From Phallusia mammillata (Eukaryota > Chordata > Ascidiacea > Phlebobranchia > Ascidiidae): a stretch of 64,000 nucleotides of DNA. The notes under the pieces are model-generated. The model was given only the letters and a program-made list of their open reading frames with translations. It searched no databases and was not told where the DNA came from. The DNA lies in the NCBI GenBank assembly GCA_003260075.1, contig QLIY01000687.1:25349-89348 (forward strand), given 5' to 3'. A program made the position numbers and the translations under genes. Below, piece after piece: positions 11,601 through 22,899 of the stretch (the first letter of the stretch is position 1; every line of letters begins with the position of its first letter).

Positions 11601-14600
11601 TTGGGTCGCATCAAAAAAGGTTTGGGTACCACTTCTAGTGTAGTGCAGGGGCGGGCAACTTCTCCAGTCGGCGGGCCTGATATGGGAAAATGAAGTACTT
11701 GGCGGGCCGGATTCCTGAATCGATACATTAATCGCGTATTTATCCAGTGATTTAAAANAATCGCACATCAGTTAATCACTAAAACGGATGAAAAAGCTCC
11801 TATAGCGTTATTGAAGTTTGGAAAAGGTTTTATGAAAACGTAACATTAAAACTAGTATTGTGCCGAACTACAATATTCGCCTAGCACTGGATGTTTCGTG
11901 ATTCATAGTCTTCCGCACAAATAATTTTGCTTAACGACAGAAAACTTGTTAAATCTCGTTTCGGCTGAGACAAGGTTTAAGTGTTATATTATACTTAAAG
12001 CTCCCCCAACACTAAATTGCACTAACGGTCAGCAATTTACCCTCGATTCAGCTATTTTATTATTAGACAACGAGTCTTATTATTACACAACAATAAATGA
12101 AGCCAATCACTATAGCACATTTTAAAAAGAAAAAAATAGTCGATTGTGCTGGTTTGTACAAGGGCCAACTGCAAGTTATTTTGCTTCAAAGTTGAAAAAA
12201 ACAGGACTGNATTTCCGCCCATTGTGTTAAAGTTAAACCAATGATTTTCGACCGATCAAACCACAGAAGTCTAAAACATTAGAATCCTATATTCAAACCA
12301 GCAAATTTCTCGCGGAACACCTGACGATCTTTCAAGGAACACTAGTGTTCCGCGGAACACCGGTTGAAAATCACTGATCTAACTGATATAACATAAATTT
12401 ATTCACCACAGCAAATTTAATTCATACACCACCGACTTAGATACTGCTGAAGCACTAACTAGGCTACACGTGTGAAAACTAAGGAAACCGTGAAAGCAGG
12501 CCAAACACAAGGTTGGCAGTTATNAGCCTACACCCATGACCCCTGAATACAGCTCGTGGCCCCCTGGGGGTCATGGACCCTGGTTGAGAAGCACTGATCT
12601 ATTCATTCTACTTCCTCGATGCGATCAAAGTGCAACAAAGGTTGTTTTGCACTATATGAGTGGGTCTGCACAAAAACTGCCATAAACAACATAACATAAT
12701 TAGACTGGGTCAAATTTCAATAAGTTTTTTGAAAAAATGAAAGTTTTGTCTCCCTTGTTTTGAATGTAAAATATTTTGGAGTGGAGCTTCTCAATGGAAG
12801 GTTAAATTATTTATACAAAACACCTGGGACAGTTAATTGATTTAAAATTTTCGGTTACTAAAATCGAGACTGGCAAAGCACTACAGTAGGCTACTATTGT
12901 GCAGTGTTCCTTAAACATCTATGGATCGCTGAAAATTATGTGGGGTTGTCTGTTTTGTAACAAGGGCATCTACTTTGTATCTTTGCCTTGTTAGCTTTAT
13001 TATTTTCCACTGCTATATACTGTTGCGATGATTTCACAACGCTTGGTTTTCACGTGCATTAACTCTTCAGTGCAGATTTTATGACGTCACAAGTGGTCTC
13101 GTTGACAATCGGCTTAAGTAGGGTCAAATCGGAACAATTGGTCAAAAGACTAGTTTGCAACAGATGAAAATGCAAATCCATGGGTCGCGGAAAATCACAA
13201 AATATAACTTTTAAAATACTTGGGTCGCATCAAAAAAGGTTTGGGTACCACTTCTAGTGTAGTGCAGGGGCGGGCAACTTCTCCAGTCGGCGGGCCTGAT
13301 ATGGGAAAATGAAGTACTTGGCGGGCCGGATTCCTGAATCGATACATTAATCGCGTTTTTATCCAGTGATTTAAAATGGATTTTTGACCACCTAAACCAG
13401 GGGTGGGGAAACTTTCCTAAACCAAATACAATCAAGTACGTCACAATTACAATACAGTCCAAACAATCTAACTCAGTGTTTTTCAACCTTTTTTGAGCCA
13501 CGGAACACTTTATGCATTAAAATAATTTTGCGGAACACCAAACGATGCAAAAAAACAACCTGGCTCAGGGTGACACTAAAACGTTAAATCGCACATCAGT
13601 TAATCATTAAAACGGATGAAAAAGCTCCTATATAGCGTTATTGAAGTTTGGAAAAGGTTTTATGAAAACGTAACATTAAAACTAGTATTGTGCCGAACTA
13701 CAATATTCGCCTAGCACTGGCTGTTTCGTGATTCATAGTCTTCCGCACAAATAATTTTGCTTAACGACAGAAAACTTGTTAAATCTCGTTTCGGCTGAGA
13801 CAAGGTTTAAGTGTTATATTATACTTAAAGCTCCCCCAACACTAAATTGCACTAACGGTCAGCAATTTACCCTCGATTCAGCTATTTTATTATTAGACAA
13901 CGAGTCTTATTATTACACAACAATAAATGAAGCCAATCACTATAGCACATTCAAACTGGTGGTGGCGGATAAATACTTTCATAAAGAAACGCCATTTCCG
14001 CCCATTGTGTTAAAGTTAAACCAATGATTTTCGACCGATCAAACCACAGAAGTCTAAAACATTAGAATCCTATATTCAAACCAGCAAATTTCTCGCGGAA
14101 CACCTGACGATCTTTCAAGGAACACTAGTGTTCCGCGGAACACCGGTTGAAAATCACTGATCTAACTGATATAACATAAATTTATTCACCACAGCAAATT
14201 TAATTCATACACCACCGACTTAGATACTGCTGAAGCACTAACTAGGCTACACGTATGAAAAATGGAAACCGTGAAAGCAGGCCAAACACAAGGTTGGCAG
14301 TTATGTCGTAACAATGGACTTGTGGTGCAATGGTAACAAAGGTGGGAAAGTTTGTTGCTATTGAGGAGCGTTACTGTCCGTTGCAACTATAATTTGACGT
14401 AGGAAGCAAGTAGTGGGGGATTGCGGCAGACTGTGGCCGCGGGCCACATTATCATGTAAGACCAGAAACTGTCTGCGGGCCGCTCAAAATCACGTCGCGG
14501 GCCGGATCGGCCCGTGGGCCCCATTTTGGTTTGCTATTGATAACGTTGTAACATTCAAAAATTAATTTACATCTTACGAGAGTTTTCCTGTCGCGACAGG

Positions 14601-15695
14601 TAAAATTGATATTACCTAGTTTCATATTATTACGACTCTGAATTGATTCAAAACCTGTTTGTTACGTCATAGTCGAGACAACAAGCGTTAATTATGCGCA
14701 AACAATTGCCTTCTTTTCTTGCTTGTGACGTAATATACAAGTATTGTTCGTAAGATGAGACTAACTATACAGTTTAACAGTCGCATCACCTCATTTCAAA
14801 TAGGATTGTAGAAAGGCCATATCTTGGGCCCCTATTAAAATCGCTTCGGAAAGACGGCGCTAGGGCATGTAAACTATGTGGCCCGCGCAAATTATTATTA
14901 AATTTATCCGGCCCGCATCAAAAACAAGTTTGGTGACCCCTGGCGTATAGTAAGTAATGTTAAATGAGTGTTTCTAGAAGCACTATAAACGTTAGTTACC
15001 AGCAGATGATGACGATTTCTCCCGTTTTTCTGTATTTGGTGCCGAAGATTCGGTTTGGTTAACAGAAGACAGCATTGCTCTTCCTTCCATGTGAGGAGGA
15101 ATGTCGTACATCCTTCGATCCGCATGAAAATCTGTATTTGTTGCAGCATATTGGTTTAGAGAAATGCAAAACTCAGTAATAAAAAACGTTTTTGCTAAAA
15201 TATTGTTCATTAGTTTTGTGAACCATGAAGTGAGGTTAACTATACAAGCCAAACACGCCTCGTTTAATGAAGTAGAATTTTTTTGCGGTAAAAGTCGATT
15301 GAAACAACGACCATGTTCATTAAATTTTTGCAATGTATGTTCAAAGCAGTTGGCTTAGATACTAAACACATTCAGCATTTAACTTTAAACATGCGTTTTT
15401 GGAGTCTCAAAATACACATTATCAGTAGCGAACGAAAAGTACAGGGCTTTTTATATCATCTGTTATACAGTAACCCCTGTAGGCCATTAATAAAGATTTG
15501 CATAAAACATTCATGCACGGGAATCAGGGTGACCCGTTGGGCTAAATCAGTCCAGTCAGTTTTCAATAAAACTTGTTTATTTTTGGTATATTTTCTATTA
15601 CCTGATGCTGGACCAGCGACATATCGCGCCTCACCTTCACTTCCGTCTCTACTCCATTCTGAATCTGCAACGCTAAATCGACAGTCCGAAGCCAT
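5650..15695 (-). CDS. Type II membrane C-type lectin-like protein (7 exons, complete model)
   Basis: Exons in transcript order: 15602-15695, 15000-15131, 9529-9627, 7279-7397, 6471-6561, 6032-6180, 5650-5883; total 918 bases, 305 residues, phases all consistent. The start MASDCRFSVADSEW opens a polar cytoplasmic tail of about 75 residues rich in Ser, Glu and Arg. One hydrophobic segment follows (YLIGLTVGFVTLVCVVVYL) with no signal peptide, so a type II anchor is inferred. Next is a stalk with a coiled-coil-like part (DLAIDVKSLRKQLQATQ) and a Thr/Pro hinge. The last ~145 residues are a C-type lectin-like domain: CWRLKNGAKLASF, GQYWVDGF, GNCVSI and GCYDTLHGYICQY supply the fold's tryptophans and cysteines. 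The EPN/QPD and WND calcium/sugar motifs are absent, so classical sugar binding is doubtful. Introns 3 and 4 are swollen by hAT elements. An extra small exon near 7065-7125 cannot be excluded. The ligand is unknown. Confidence 0.82.
6688..7024. mobile_element. Short non-autonomous hAT element with exact 8-bp TSD
   Basis: The inverted ends CAGGGGTGCCCAC... and ...GGGCACCCCTG are flanked by the exact 8-base target duplication ATCTAAAC at 6680-6687 and 7025-7032. The inside is short (337 bases total) and non-coding, with GATCGCGATCGACTGGTCGATC near the left end. Eight-base duplications and CAGGGG-type ends are diagnostic of the hAT superfamily. It sits in the intron between lectin exons 4 and 5. 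Confidence 0.85.
8318..8527 (+). pseudogene. Truncated, frameshifted BED zinc finger of a hAT transposase
   Basis: The open frame reads KKSAVWDHFMKCETDLSKI, which matches the start of a BED finger (S-x-V-W-x-H-F). The expected C-x2-C-G half then appears in another frame (TCNHCGAILAPGGISS), so at least one base has been lost or gained near 8465. No DDE/RNase H transposase domain follows. BED fingers are the DNA-binding domains of many hAT transposases, which agrees with the surrounding termini. Confidence 0.6.
8591..8789. repeat. ~98-bp direct duplication separated by a single n
   Basis: The segments before and after n (8689) are near-identical, beginning CCAATTC and ending CTTAACCAAAACAAAGAA, with a few substitutions. 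This looks like two alleles of one locus placed head to tail by the assembler. Confidence 0.8.
9785..9991. mobile_element. Short hAT-like element (about 207 bp)
   Basis: The ends CAGGGGTCGGCAACCG and CGGTTGCCGACCACTG are inverted copies with two mismatches. No exact 8-base target duplication is seen (CACTAAAG versus GACTGGAG), so the insertion is probably old. It is non-coding and lies in lectin intron 3. Confidence 0.7.
10204..10977. mobile_element. Non-autonomous hAT element, 774 bp
   Basis: The left end CAGTGCAGTGGTCTTCAACC and right end ...GGTTGAGAAGCACTG are related inverted termini of the common CAGTGGTTCTCAACC class. Flanks GTATATTC (10196-10203) and GTCTATTC (10978-10985) match at 7 of 8 bases. 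No coding capacity is seen. Confidence 0.65.
11637..11760. mobile_element. Other hAT-like termini: right end then left end
   Basis: A right terminus resembling the CAGTGGT class (TTTGGGTACCACTT near 11620-11636) is followed by a new left-type terminus CAGGGGCGGGCAACT (from about 11646) and GGCGGGCCGG motifs. The same pair is repeated near 13250-13340 in the second copy. Partners of these ends are unclear because elements are nested and the assembly is broken here. Confidence 0.45.
12121..12208. repeat. 88-bp copy of lectin intron sequence inserted next to n
   Basis: These 88 bases equal 6317-6404 (beginning TTTAAAAAGAAAAAAATAG). They stand where the second copy of the large duplication has 43 different bases, and an n follows at 12210. 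This is best explained as a misassembled read. Confidence 0.85.
13474..14159. mobile_element. Non-autonomous hAT element with exact 8-bp TSD ATCTAACT
   Basis: The ends CAGTGTTTTTCAACC and GGTTGAAAATCACTG are inverted copies, flanked by identical ATCTAACT (13466-13473 and 14160-14167). The subterminal motif CGGAACAC recurs near both ends. Total length is 686 bases. An 83-codon open frame inside (13776-14027) has no family I recognise. Part of the element is also seen in the first copy of the larger duplication. Confidence 0.85.
14400..14945. mobile_element. GC-rich hAT-like terminal sequences
   Basis: The region has GCGGGCC/GGCCCGC motifs near 14436-14525 and ends with GGTGACCCCTGG (about 14930-14942), the inverted form of CCAGGGGTCACC, a typical hAT right end. 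No matching left end or target duplication was identified. It lies in lectin intron 2. Confidence 0.4.
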
Positions 15696-16749
15696 TTGTC
15701 GGTTCTTGGATAAAAAACAAAGACAGCTTTTTAATCCGAGTTCTACTACTGTTTACATTCTGGCCTGCCACCCGTTTGTTCTCTTTGGCTCATCGCTGCA
15801 GCTGGCTTCCGGATCTCAGTGTTACGTCATGCGCGTTTCCTGCTCTGTGCTGTGATGAGTTTATGAGGTAATAATGTGATGACACCACATAGTTCCGCTT
15901 CAACATGGGCGTGTGGCACTGTGGCCACATCAATCAGAAATCCGCTTTCAATAACAGAAAAACATGCCTATTTCATCTCAAACCCTATTTTTTGTTTTCA
16001 CGGGGCACAACCCAGAAAGCACCCGATCGGGTTTGTCTTTAAAGCTCGTGTATGCCATACACTGTATAGGTCAGGTGCCTTGAACCATTTGACCAAGTTT
16101 CTGCCCTTTTAAACCCTATTTGTAGAGTGCAGTTTTTTTTTATTTTGATCTGGTTGCTTAAATCAACAGCTTCATTCAACAAGCGGTTTTGCAATATTTC
16201 ATACCATTGGATTAACTGTTTTGATAAATGCCGAAACGTTGAAAAAAAATCATGCCACTTCTAAGAACCGGAGCACAATATTTGCCATAACGTTATGAAC
16301 ATAGCCTACTGTAGTTTCAAGTTTGGTTTTTTGAAATAGCCTATGTGTGTATATTTAAGCGCAGATGTGACTGTTAACGCAGTATTAACAGGACTCTTTA
16401 CGTTTCTTAAAACCACCCTAGAAAAATTGTTCCTTGCCAAACAACATCAAATGTTGTGTCCCTCAAACTCTTTCTATCATTGGTCCCTCGCTTGTTTAAC
16501 GGATTTTTCGCAGGAATCATAGGGCACCATTTGCTAATCACCATCAATCCACCGTTCGGAAAAACACCCAGTGCAATGTTACAATGCAAAACGATGTGTA
16601 TATTTTCAAATGTTAAGTCGAATGGCGTTCAATGTGTAAGTAAGTACGTGTTGATGGTTTAAAATGCACATGAATGATGATAAAAACGATTAAAAAGGGC
16701 AGAAATTTAAATCAAAACAAGTCATTTCTTCACGTTTAAACTCTTTTGG
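15696..16749. other. Gap between lectin gene start and TSP1-LamG gene end
   Basis: Both neighbours are on the minus strand, so this should hold the lectin promoter and the 3' UTR of the upstream gene. Only unremarkable open frames are seen, and no motif stands out. Confidence 0.5.
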
Positions 16750-19700
16750 TTACTCCACAGGAAGAGGAGGTGGAATAACTGGACCCAAAACTTCCACGGG
16801 AATTATTGGAGGTGGTGGGGAAGCAGTGCACGGGTCGGGGGCAAGGTATAGGCTATCTAAGGTCCAAGTGGCCTTAAAGCATTGTTTGAGATCCATTGGA
16901 GAAAAGTGCTGCAACTGTCGAGCTGTAATGGAAGGATGGCTGTTGTTTGGTCCAATCAGATCTCGGTAGAACGAGTAAAGAGAAATGGCCTCTTGCTGAG
17001 TCAGCTCCTGACTCCAGAATCCAACGGACGAGAAGCCTCCATTGACGTAACCTGCAAAAGTGCGTTTTTTATTTTATTATGTAAAGGGTTCGAAACTTGA
17101 TATGTGGTTTGTTTCAATTCAGCAACGTTTATTATGTTTTCGAAACTAACTTACAAATAAGTAACTTAAGAAACAAAAAAAGGATGTAGCCTACAAGTAA
17201 AAACATTTTACCCTATCGCAAAAAACGTTTCTTAACGAATGCTAAATAAAGGTAAAATAAAAAAACAATACTTTTAACAAAAATTTAAAGGGTTGCGTCA
17301 AAGCATTGCTACTGTGCCACCCCGGTGCAGTGGTGAGCCCGTCGAAAGTCGAATCACGAGCGCAGTTGCCTGTCTCGTATGCTGCACATGTCTGGGGCTC
17401 ACCAGGTCGATGATTTATCAATAAAGATAAACATACTTTCATAACTGGGATCAGCCCTGTTTACTGGTTCGATATGACGCCTTCAATACGCCTGGCGTAA
17501 AGGTAGTGTGCCTTGATCCCTAGGCTGTATGAAGGCTCATTCTAGTTATGATTGTCAGTTTATCTTGCCTTCAATTATATGTTGGTAATTTTACTACGCT
17601 TACCCTTTTTCCATTCAATTGTATCTGAACTGGCTCCAATGGTTAGCATCGGATTTGCCGGAGGAGGAACTGGGTAAGTGATGAATGCAGAAGAGACACC
17701 GACACTTTGACCATTAACATAAACCTTTGCGCCGGACTGATTCAGTATTATAGACTCTCCAGCCTTCCAAGTCAAAACGATATGGTTCCACTGATTAAGT
17801 GGGATATGCCTAAAACAGATGTTGTTGTTTAAATAACTACGGTCAAGGTATGTAAATTAATTTAGAACATAAACCTCAAGATTCAGATAATTTTTACCTA
17901 ACTTAATTTTCTTAAATAATAGTTCAGGTTGATTGCGGACTGTAGCCTACTTACAAAACGTGATGTAAATTGTTGTTGTTTAAATTGTTATAATGTGTAA
18001 GTGAAATTTGAAATTGTAAGTCACAACAAGTAATAAGTGATAGTTTTGGAATGAGATAATTGTTACTCAATAAAAAGGGCTATACTGTTGGTTTGTCATA
18101 TTCCGTAAAAACTATCACTTTAATATTTTATCTTTGTCCTTGACATTGACCAAAAACTTCATATTTTCTTGCAAACTACTCAATAGAGTCCTCAAACTAC
18201 ATGGTAAGGTTTTTGCGAGTAAAAAAGTTTTCGCGATTTGGGCAATAACAGCTCGGGACCAATAAGGATCGAGCAGATAATAGTTTTTAAGCAACTTACG
18301 CTGAGGTGATTCCTCTTACACGATACACACGATTCCCGTAATTGACGGAAAACCGGTATGCGTTCATCCTGCAAGATAATAAAGGCAGTTGTTAAGTGCT
18401 GCTAAAACGAGTGCTAAATATAATTTTTCTCTTTTCTAAATTAATTCATTATAGTTATTTTTTAGTAAAAACATGATGAAATTAAGTTTTTGTACATCGA
18501 AACAGTGATGACTGTCTCCAGTTTAATTAGAAAGTATTATTTCTTTGAAACATTACAAATCAAAATTTTTGAAGATCAAAACAAAACCGATGGACCCCAA
18601 TCCTTTATTTACGTGATTGCTTTCTGAAAATCGTTTTTATATTTTTGTCGCAAGTTGGCGCAAGAGACTATTACTTACCACCACAGCTTCTCGAATTTGA
18701 AAACAGTCTTCGAACGTTCACCATAATTGACAAAGACCATCGGTCTGTGGACAGCATATGATGTGATCCTGACCAACAGGGAAACAGTAAAACCGGTGGT
18801 GGCATTCAGTCGTCGCTTCAACACAGGATCCGAACAAGTAAAGTACTGTTTCCTTTTGTCCGTCAGCGTTTTGGGGTTAATAGAAGTGCCTTAATTGAAA
18901 ATAAGTTAATTACGTAAAACATTACGTCGTCATCTGTCTCAACTGCGGGCTACATAGCCTACACAACAGGGATTGCATTTTTTGGTAACTTAAATTTTTA
19001 AATATTCACTTAAATTTTGTATGCTCAACGCAAAACTGCGTTTTGAATTGTTTGAGTCAGTTTGAGGTTTTCGTGAAAAAGGAACTCGAATAGGAAATTT
19101 AAAGAAAATTTAAATTTAAAGAACTCGTCATTTTTTGCTGTCTTTGGTGTTCGAATTACAAACGTTTCATGTGAAATTTACCTAATATTCCTCGACCCTT
19201 TAAAAACACGTTTAGTGGAATTCTTAATTACATAAACGTCTGCTTTTCTAATAAAATTGGGTACAAAAAAGTTGTAAATTAAAGGAAAATCTTACCTGGT
19301 ATTTTGACTGATCTGCTTGATTTCCAGCTTTGGTTTAGAGTACACGTTCTCTGTCTGGCGTAACCAGTTCCCGGAGGCATATGGTACCACAAACCGTCGG
19401 TAAAATCTGCAATGTAAGTTATAAAATAGTTATAAATATTGTCAATTGACAATGCCAAATTAAAGTTAAACCTGTTTCTCCTTTAATGTTTATTGACAAT
19501 ATAGTTAAGTGGTTTATTTTTCATCATTTTTTTGTCGATATTTTGTTCCCAATGACCTATTTTTATCTCGAACGGTTTTAGGACTTTTCTACCAGTCTGG
19601 AGTAATATATGCGGTTTAGTGAATATTTTTTTTCGTTTTCATTTCTGGGTTATTGTCAAGATTACAGGTCAATAATTTATTACCGTGTACGTCAAGATAT

Positions 19701-21789
19701 TTCGTTGTGTGGCGTAAAATGCTTATTATTTACGAAATATCGTGTTTAACTTGATCTCAAAATTCAAGGACTGGCCACAAGGTTTGCATCTGACTCTATG
19801 ATTATATAATCATAACTTAATATATATTACTTAATTTGAAGCAGTGTCAGATGGAAATAAATAGTCATTTTTGTAGTTTAGAGCCTGTCTGGTGTGACGT
19901 AATTTTTTTTTATTGTGTCGTAAGCACAAAAGATTTAAACACAGTTTATAAAAAAGTGGACATTAAAATACCTTTCTTTGTTAAAAAAAGTCTCGAGTCG
20001 ACGGTTTTGATGGGGCAACTAAATTAGATTCCAAAAAAAATGTATAAAAAATCTTTCATAAATGAAAAAAAAATGCGTTGTGAAGGTAGCTAGATACAAT
20101 ACGCGCTTTATTGTCACAAGTTTGATACCTACACTTGTACGGTGGATTAATTCGCGGAGAAATATAATTTAAATCACATACGAAAAACCATCGATAGGTT
20201 CAAAATAAATTATCTCCGAAACTCCTGTGAAAGCCATTGGTATGTTCAATTAGTCGCCGCGCAACTAAAAATTAACTATGGCAAGCTTGCTAATTAGCTC
20301 TGTGACTCTTAGCAACTTCCTATAATTTGAAAACTTTTGAAATGAAATTTTATCCCCAATACTTTTACCATACGCATTAATTGATTCCCTATACTTCACT
20401 ACAAGAGTGCTGCAATTTAACAAAACAAGATAAAAAATAGTCACAGAGTTTGCAATTGAACCCTTTGGCACATCTCAATAGGTAGGCCTAAAGTGGATTT
20501 TAACGCTGGAAAGAAGTCTGGTCACAATTAATAAGACGAGAATTTATCAGTTATTAATGACACCAATTATTGAGTTCAACTAAAGCACGGACAATGTAGC
20601 TCCTGCAAAGTGGACCAATAGACCTACACAAGTAGTTTGGGCTATGTAAAAATTGCTGAGTTAAAGTGCCATTAGAAAACTTTTTAGGCATTTGGAAACT
20701 GATGTTGCAAAAGTAGTTTTACGCGGATAGAAGAGTCTTTAAGAGATAGGCCTACTACAGGATTTCAATATATTGCTTTGTTTGTTGAACCGCGATATCT
20801 CAGCACGTTGGTTGATTATGCTACTTAGTATCGAGTAATATCATTGAAGTAATACAGTAGCTGTTTTCGTGCATCTAAAAAATCATTAGGCTGGGTTTGT
20901 TTTGAACATTGAAGTATCTTAAGGAACAGAATAACAACCTGAAGTAGCCTAGAAAGTGTAAAATTAAAAGGTTATGTTTCAACCATAGTCCGTCAAAAAC
21001 TAAATGCTGTTCTGTGAAAGAGTTTTAAGGTAGTTATGTACAAAGCCTTACCAATCCAGTGAAAACAAGTTGGACAGGCTTTCAGACTTACCAGGGCATG
21101 GGAATCCTTCTTTTATGCACGGTTTTGTTTCCTTTGGTGCCACAGTCAAGCCACAATCGTATAAATCCAAAACATCGTTGGTGTTGGGATCCTCACAATG
21201 CTTAACACGGGTTGAAATCTCCGAAGTACAGAAGGTCACACATCGCGACCATTCACTCCACTCACTTAAACGGGGACCTAAAGTGGCGAGAAAAACAGTA
21301 AGGCTGCTGCCCTCGTGTAGTTAGGCAGCCCAGCGATTCAAGATAGACTTGAAACGGTGCTGTTGATCACCACAAGTCAAATCCACCAAATGAAGTACCA
21401 TGCTTGTATTTTGTGTTGTGATTAAATGGTGGTATTAGTTTTCATGCTTTGGTTAGCGATAATATCGGGTTTGCGATTGCATTGAGAAAATGACGTTTGA
21501 AGTATGATTTCCATGTGTGCTATGGTTAAGTTTGTTTGGCGAGAAACCGGTACATTAGCTTCACAATAAACACAATACCTATTAAAAAAAACTCAATATC
21601 AAACAAAGCAACTGTTGCGTTAATATTGCGAGAAGTAATAAACAGAGGTAAACCATTTATTCTATCGTTGGCTGATTGCACAAGTTTACGCAGTGTTGCT
21701 TCTTTGTGAAAACGTTTTTCAGGTAAAACCAAACAAAACTGCAACAATGTGAAAAATTGCGAAAATACGCACAAATATAAATAGTACAA
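16750..21789 (-). CDS. Secreted TSP1 + LamG-like (pentraxin-fold) protein
   Basis: Exons in transcript order: 21690-21789 (tentative), 21092-21277, 19296-19406, 18679-18889, 18300-18368, 17604-17809, 16750-17051; phases agree and the sum is 1185 bases (394 residues). The tentative first exon starts MYYLYLCVFSQFF, a possible signal peptide, and joins in phase 1. Next is a thrombospondin type 1 repeat (LSEWSEWSRCVTFC ... CDPs ending KEGFPCP). About 200 residues with a LamG/concanavalin-like fold follow: FEKLWWMNAYRFSVNYGN, LNQWNHIVLTWKAG, AKVYVNGQSVG, NPMLTIGASS and YVNGGFSSVGFWSQELTQ are the usual beta-strand signatures. The tail is proline-rich (SPPPPIIPVEVLGPVIPPP) before TAA. TSP1 and LamG modules usually bind glycans or matrix in the extracellular space; the specific role here is unknown. 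The first exon is the least certain part. Confidence 0.72.
17300..17560. repeat. Possible short interspersed element in intron
   Basis: Higher-GC island between two exons of the TSP1-LamG gene. It contains GGTGCAGTGGTGAGCC and GTCGAATCACGAG, faintly like tRNA A and B boxes, then a segment bounded by CATAACT and AGTTATG, which are inverted. The class cannot be settled without copies elsewhere. Confidence 0.3.
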
Positions 21790-22899
21790 AAAACAGGCAG
21801 CAGGGTGTTAAAAATATTTTGTGAGCTTCAAAAATACACATTCTATCTTAGGATAAAAATTGGTTACTTTCTTGCCAATGTTTGTTAAAATGGACAATCG
21901 TTGTGTTTTTTATGCCATTTTACAGCAAACTTCGCAAAAACGGCTTACAAAAATGTAATACCGTATAAGAAGCCAAATAAATATATATGCAAGACTGGTT
22001 TTATATGAAAGTTAATAAATTTCACTACGATTAATGGTTGAAACTATACAGTGGTTGATGAATTCGTCTATATTAGGATGATTTGACGGCCCTAATTTTC
22101 GGAACCAAGGCAGAGCATGTATAAAAACTAAACAATGAAACTGGTGCAAAAAATGTGCAACAAACTAAACGTTTTGGTGATACTTTACAAAGCTTTGCAA
22201 TACATTATAACTAGTGGCAACGGTAAACTGGTAGACGCTGACACAAAGAAAATTAAAGGGCGAAATATTACCCAAAAGTAAAAAAACAAACAAAATAATA
22301 CAGTCAGTGTAACTTATTCACCTTAAAAAAACTAACTGTGATTTCAACAAACTTTTTCATTTGTTTAAATCGGAGTTGTTAGGCATCAGTTTTTCGTCCA
22401 CATTATAAAACAGCTATTTTTTTTAGAAATGAAATGACATCGTGACTATGAACGTGACGCTAAAGGATCTACAAAGTTTCAATTAAACATGGAATGCAAA
22501 TGAAGCAAACATATAAATGCGGGTTATAATACTGCATTTTGACATGAAATGACCAAGTACAGATGAATAGGCACTTCTAAAATAATGGAAAAAGACACTT
22601 TTGCAATAGCACGTGTCTGGTAGCCCCGGTTAAAAATTGTTCCCACTTTAATTTATGACGTTTTATATGCGCTTATTTCGAGCATAAACTGGTGTTTGAG
22701 GTAAAACAACAATCCATGTGACGTCACACACCAGACGCATTAAGTGAAGGTGATGTCACACAAGTAAAAACACACGTTTGTCTTAAAAGTACAATTTACA
22801 CCTACATGGCCTTCCCCTTTCAAGAGACCAGCAAAAAAATATTTACTTCGGTTTCCCTTTAAGCCAAGTTTAAAGGGGATTGTAAAAAAATGCCGGCGG
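21790..22899. other. Gap between TSP1-LamG gene and thioester gene
   Basis: About 1.1 kb of AT-rich sequence with no recognised exon. It should contain the TSP1-LamG promoter and the thioester gene's 3' UTR. Confidence 0.5.

Larger units (their letters stand above)
10906..14304. repeat. Two head-to-tail copies of a 1.6-1.8 kb segment joined by n
   Basis: 10906-12523 and 12525-14304 start with the same AGCCTACACCCATGACCCC and end with the same AAGGTTGGCAGTTAT, with few substitutions. The junction is a single n at 12524. The second copy has about 215 extra bases at 13373-13590, where copy 1 has n (11758). In copy 1 a stretch is replaced by foreign sequence ending at n (12210). This looks like two haplotypes placed in tandem rather than a biological tandem duplication. 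Confidence 0.85.

Noticed and set aside
15313-15855. 180-codon plus-strand open frame as a gene
   Set aside because: It overlaps exon 1 of the minus-strand lectin gene, whose splice phases are consistent, and has no recognisable motif.
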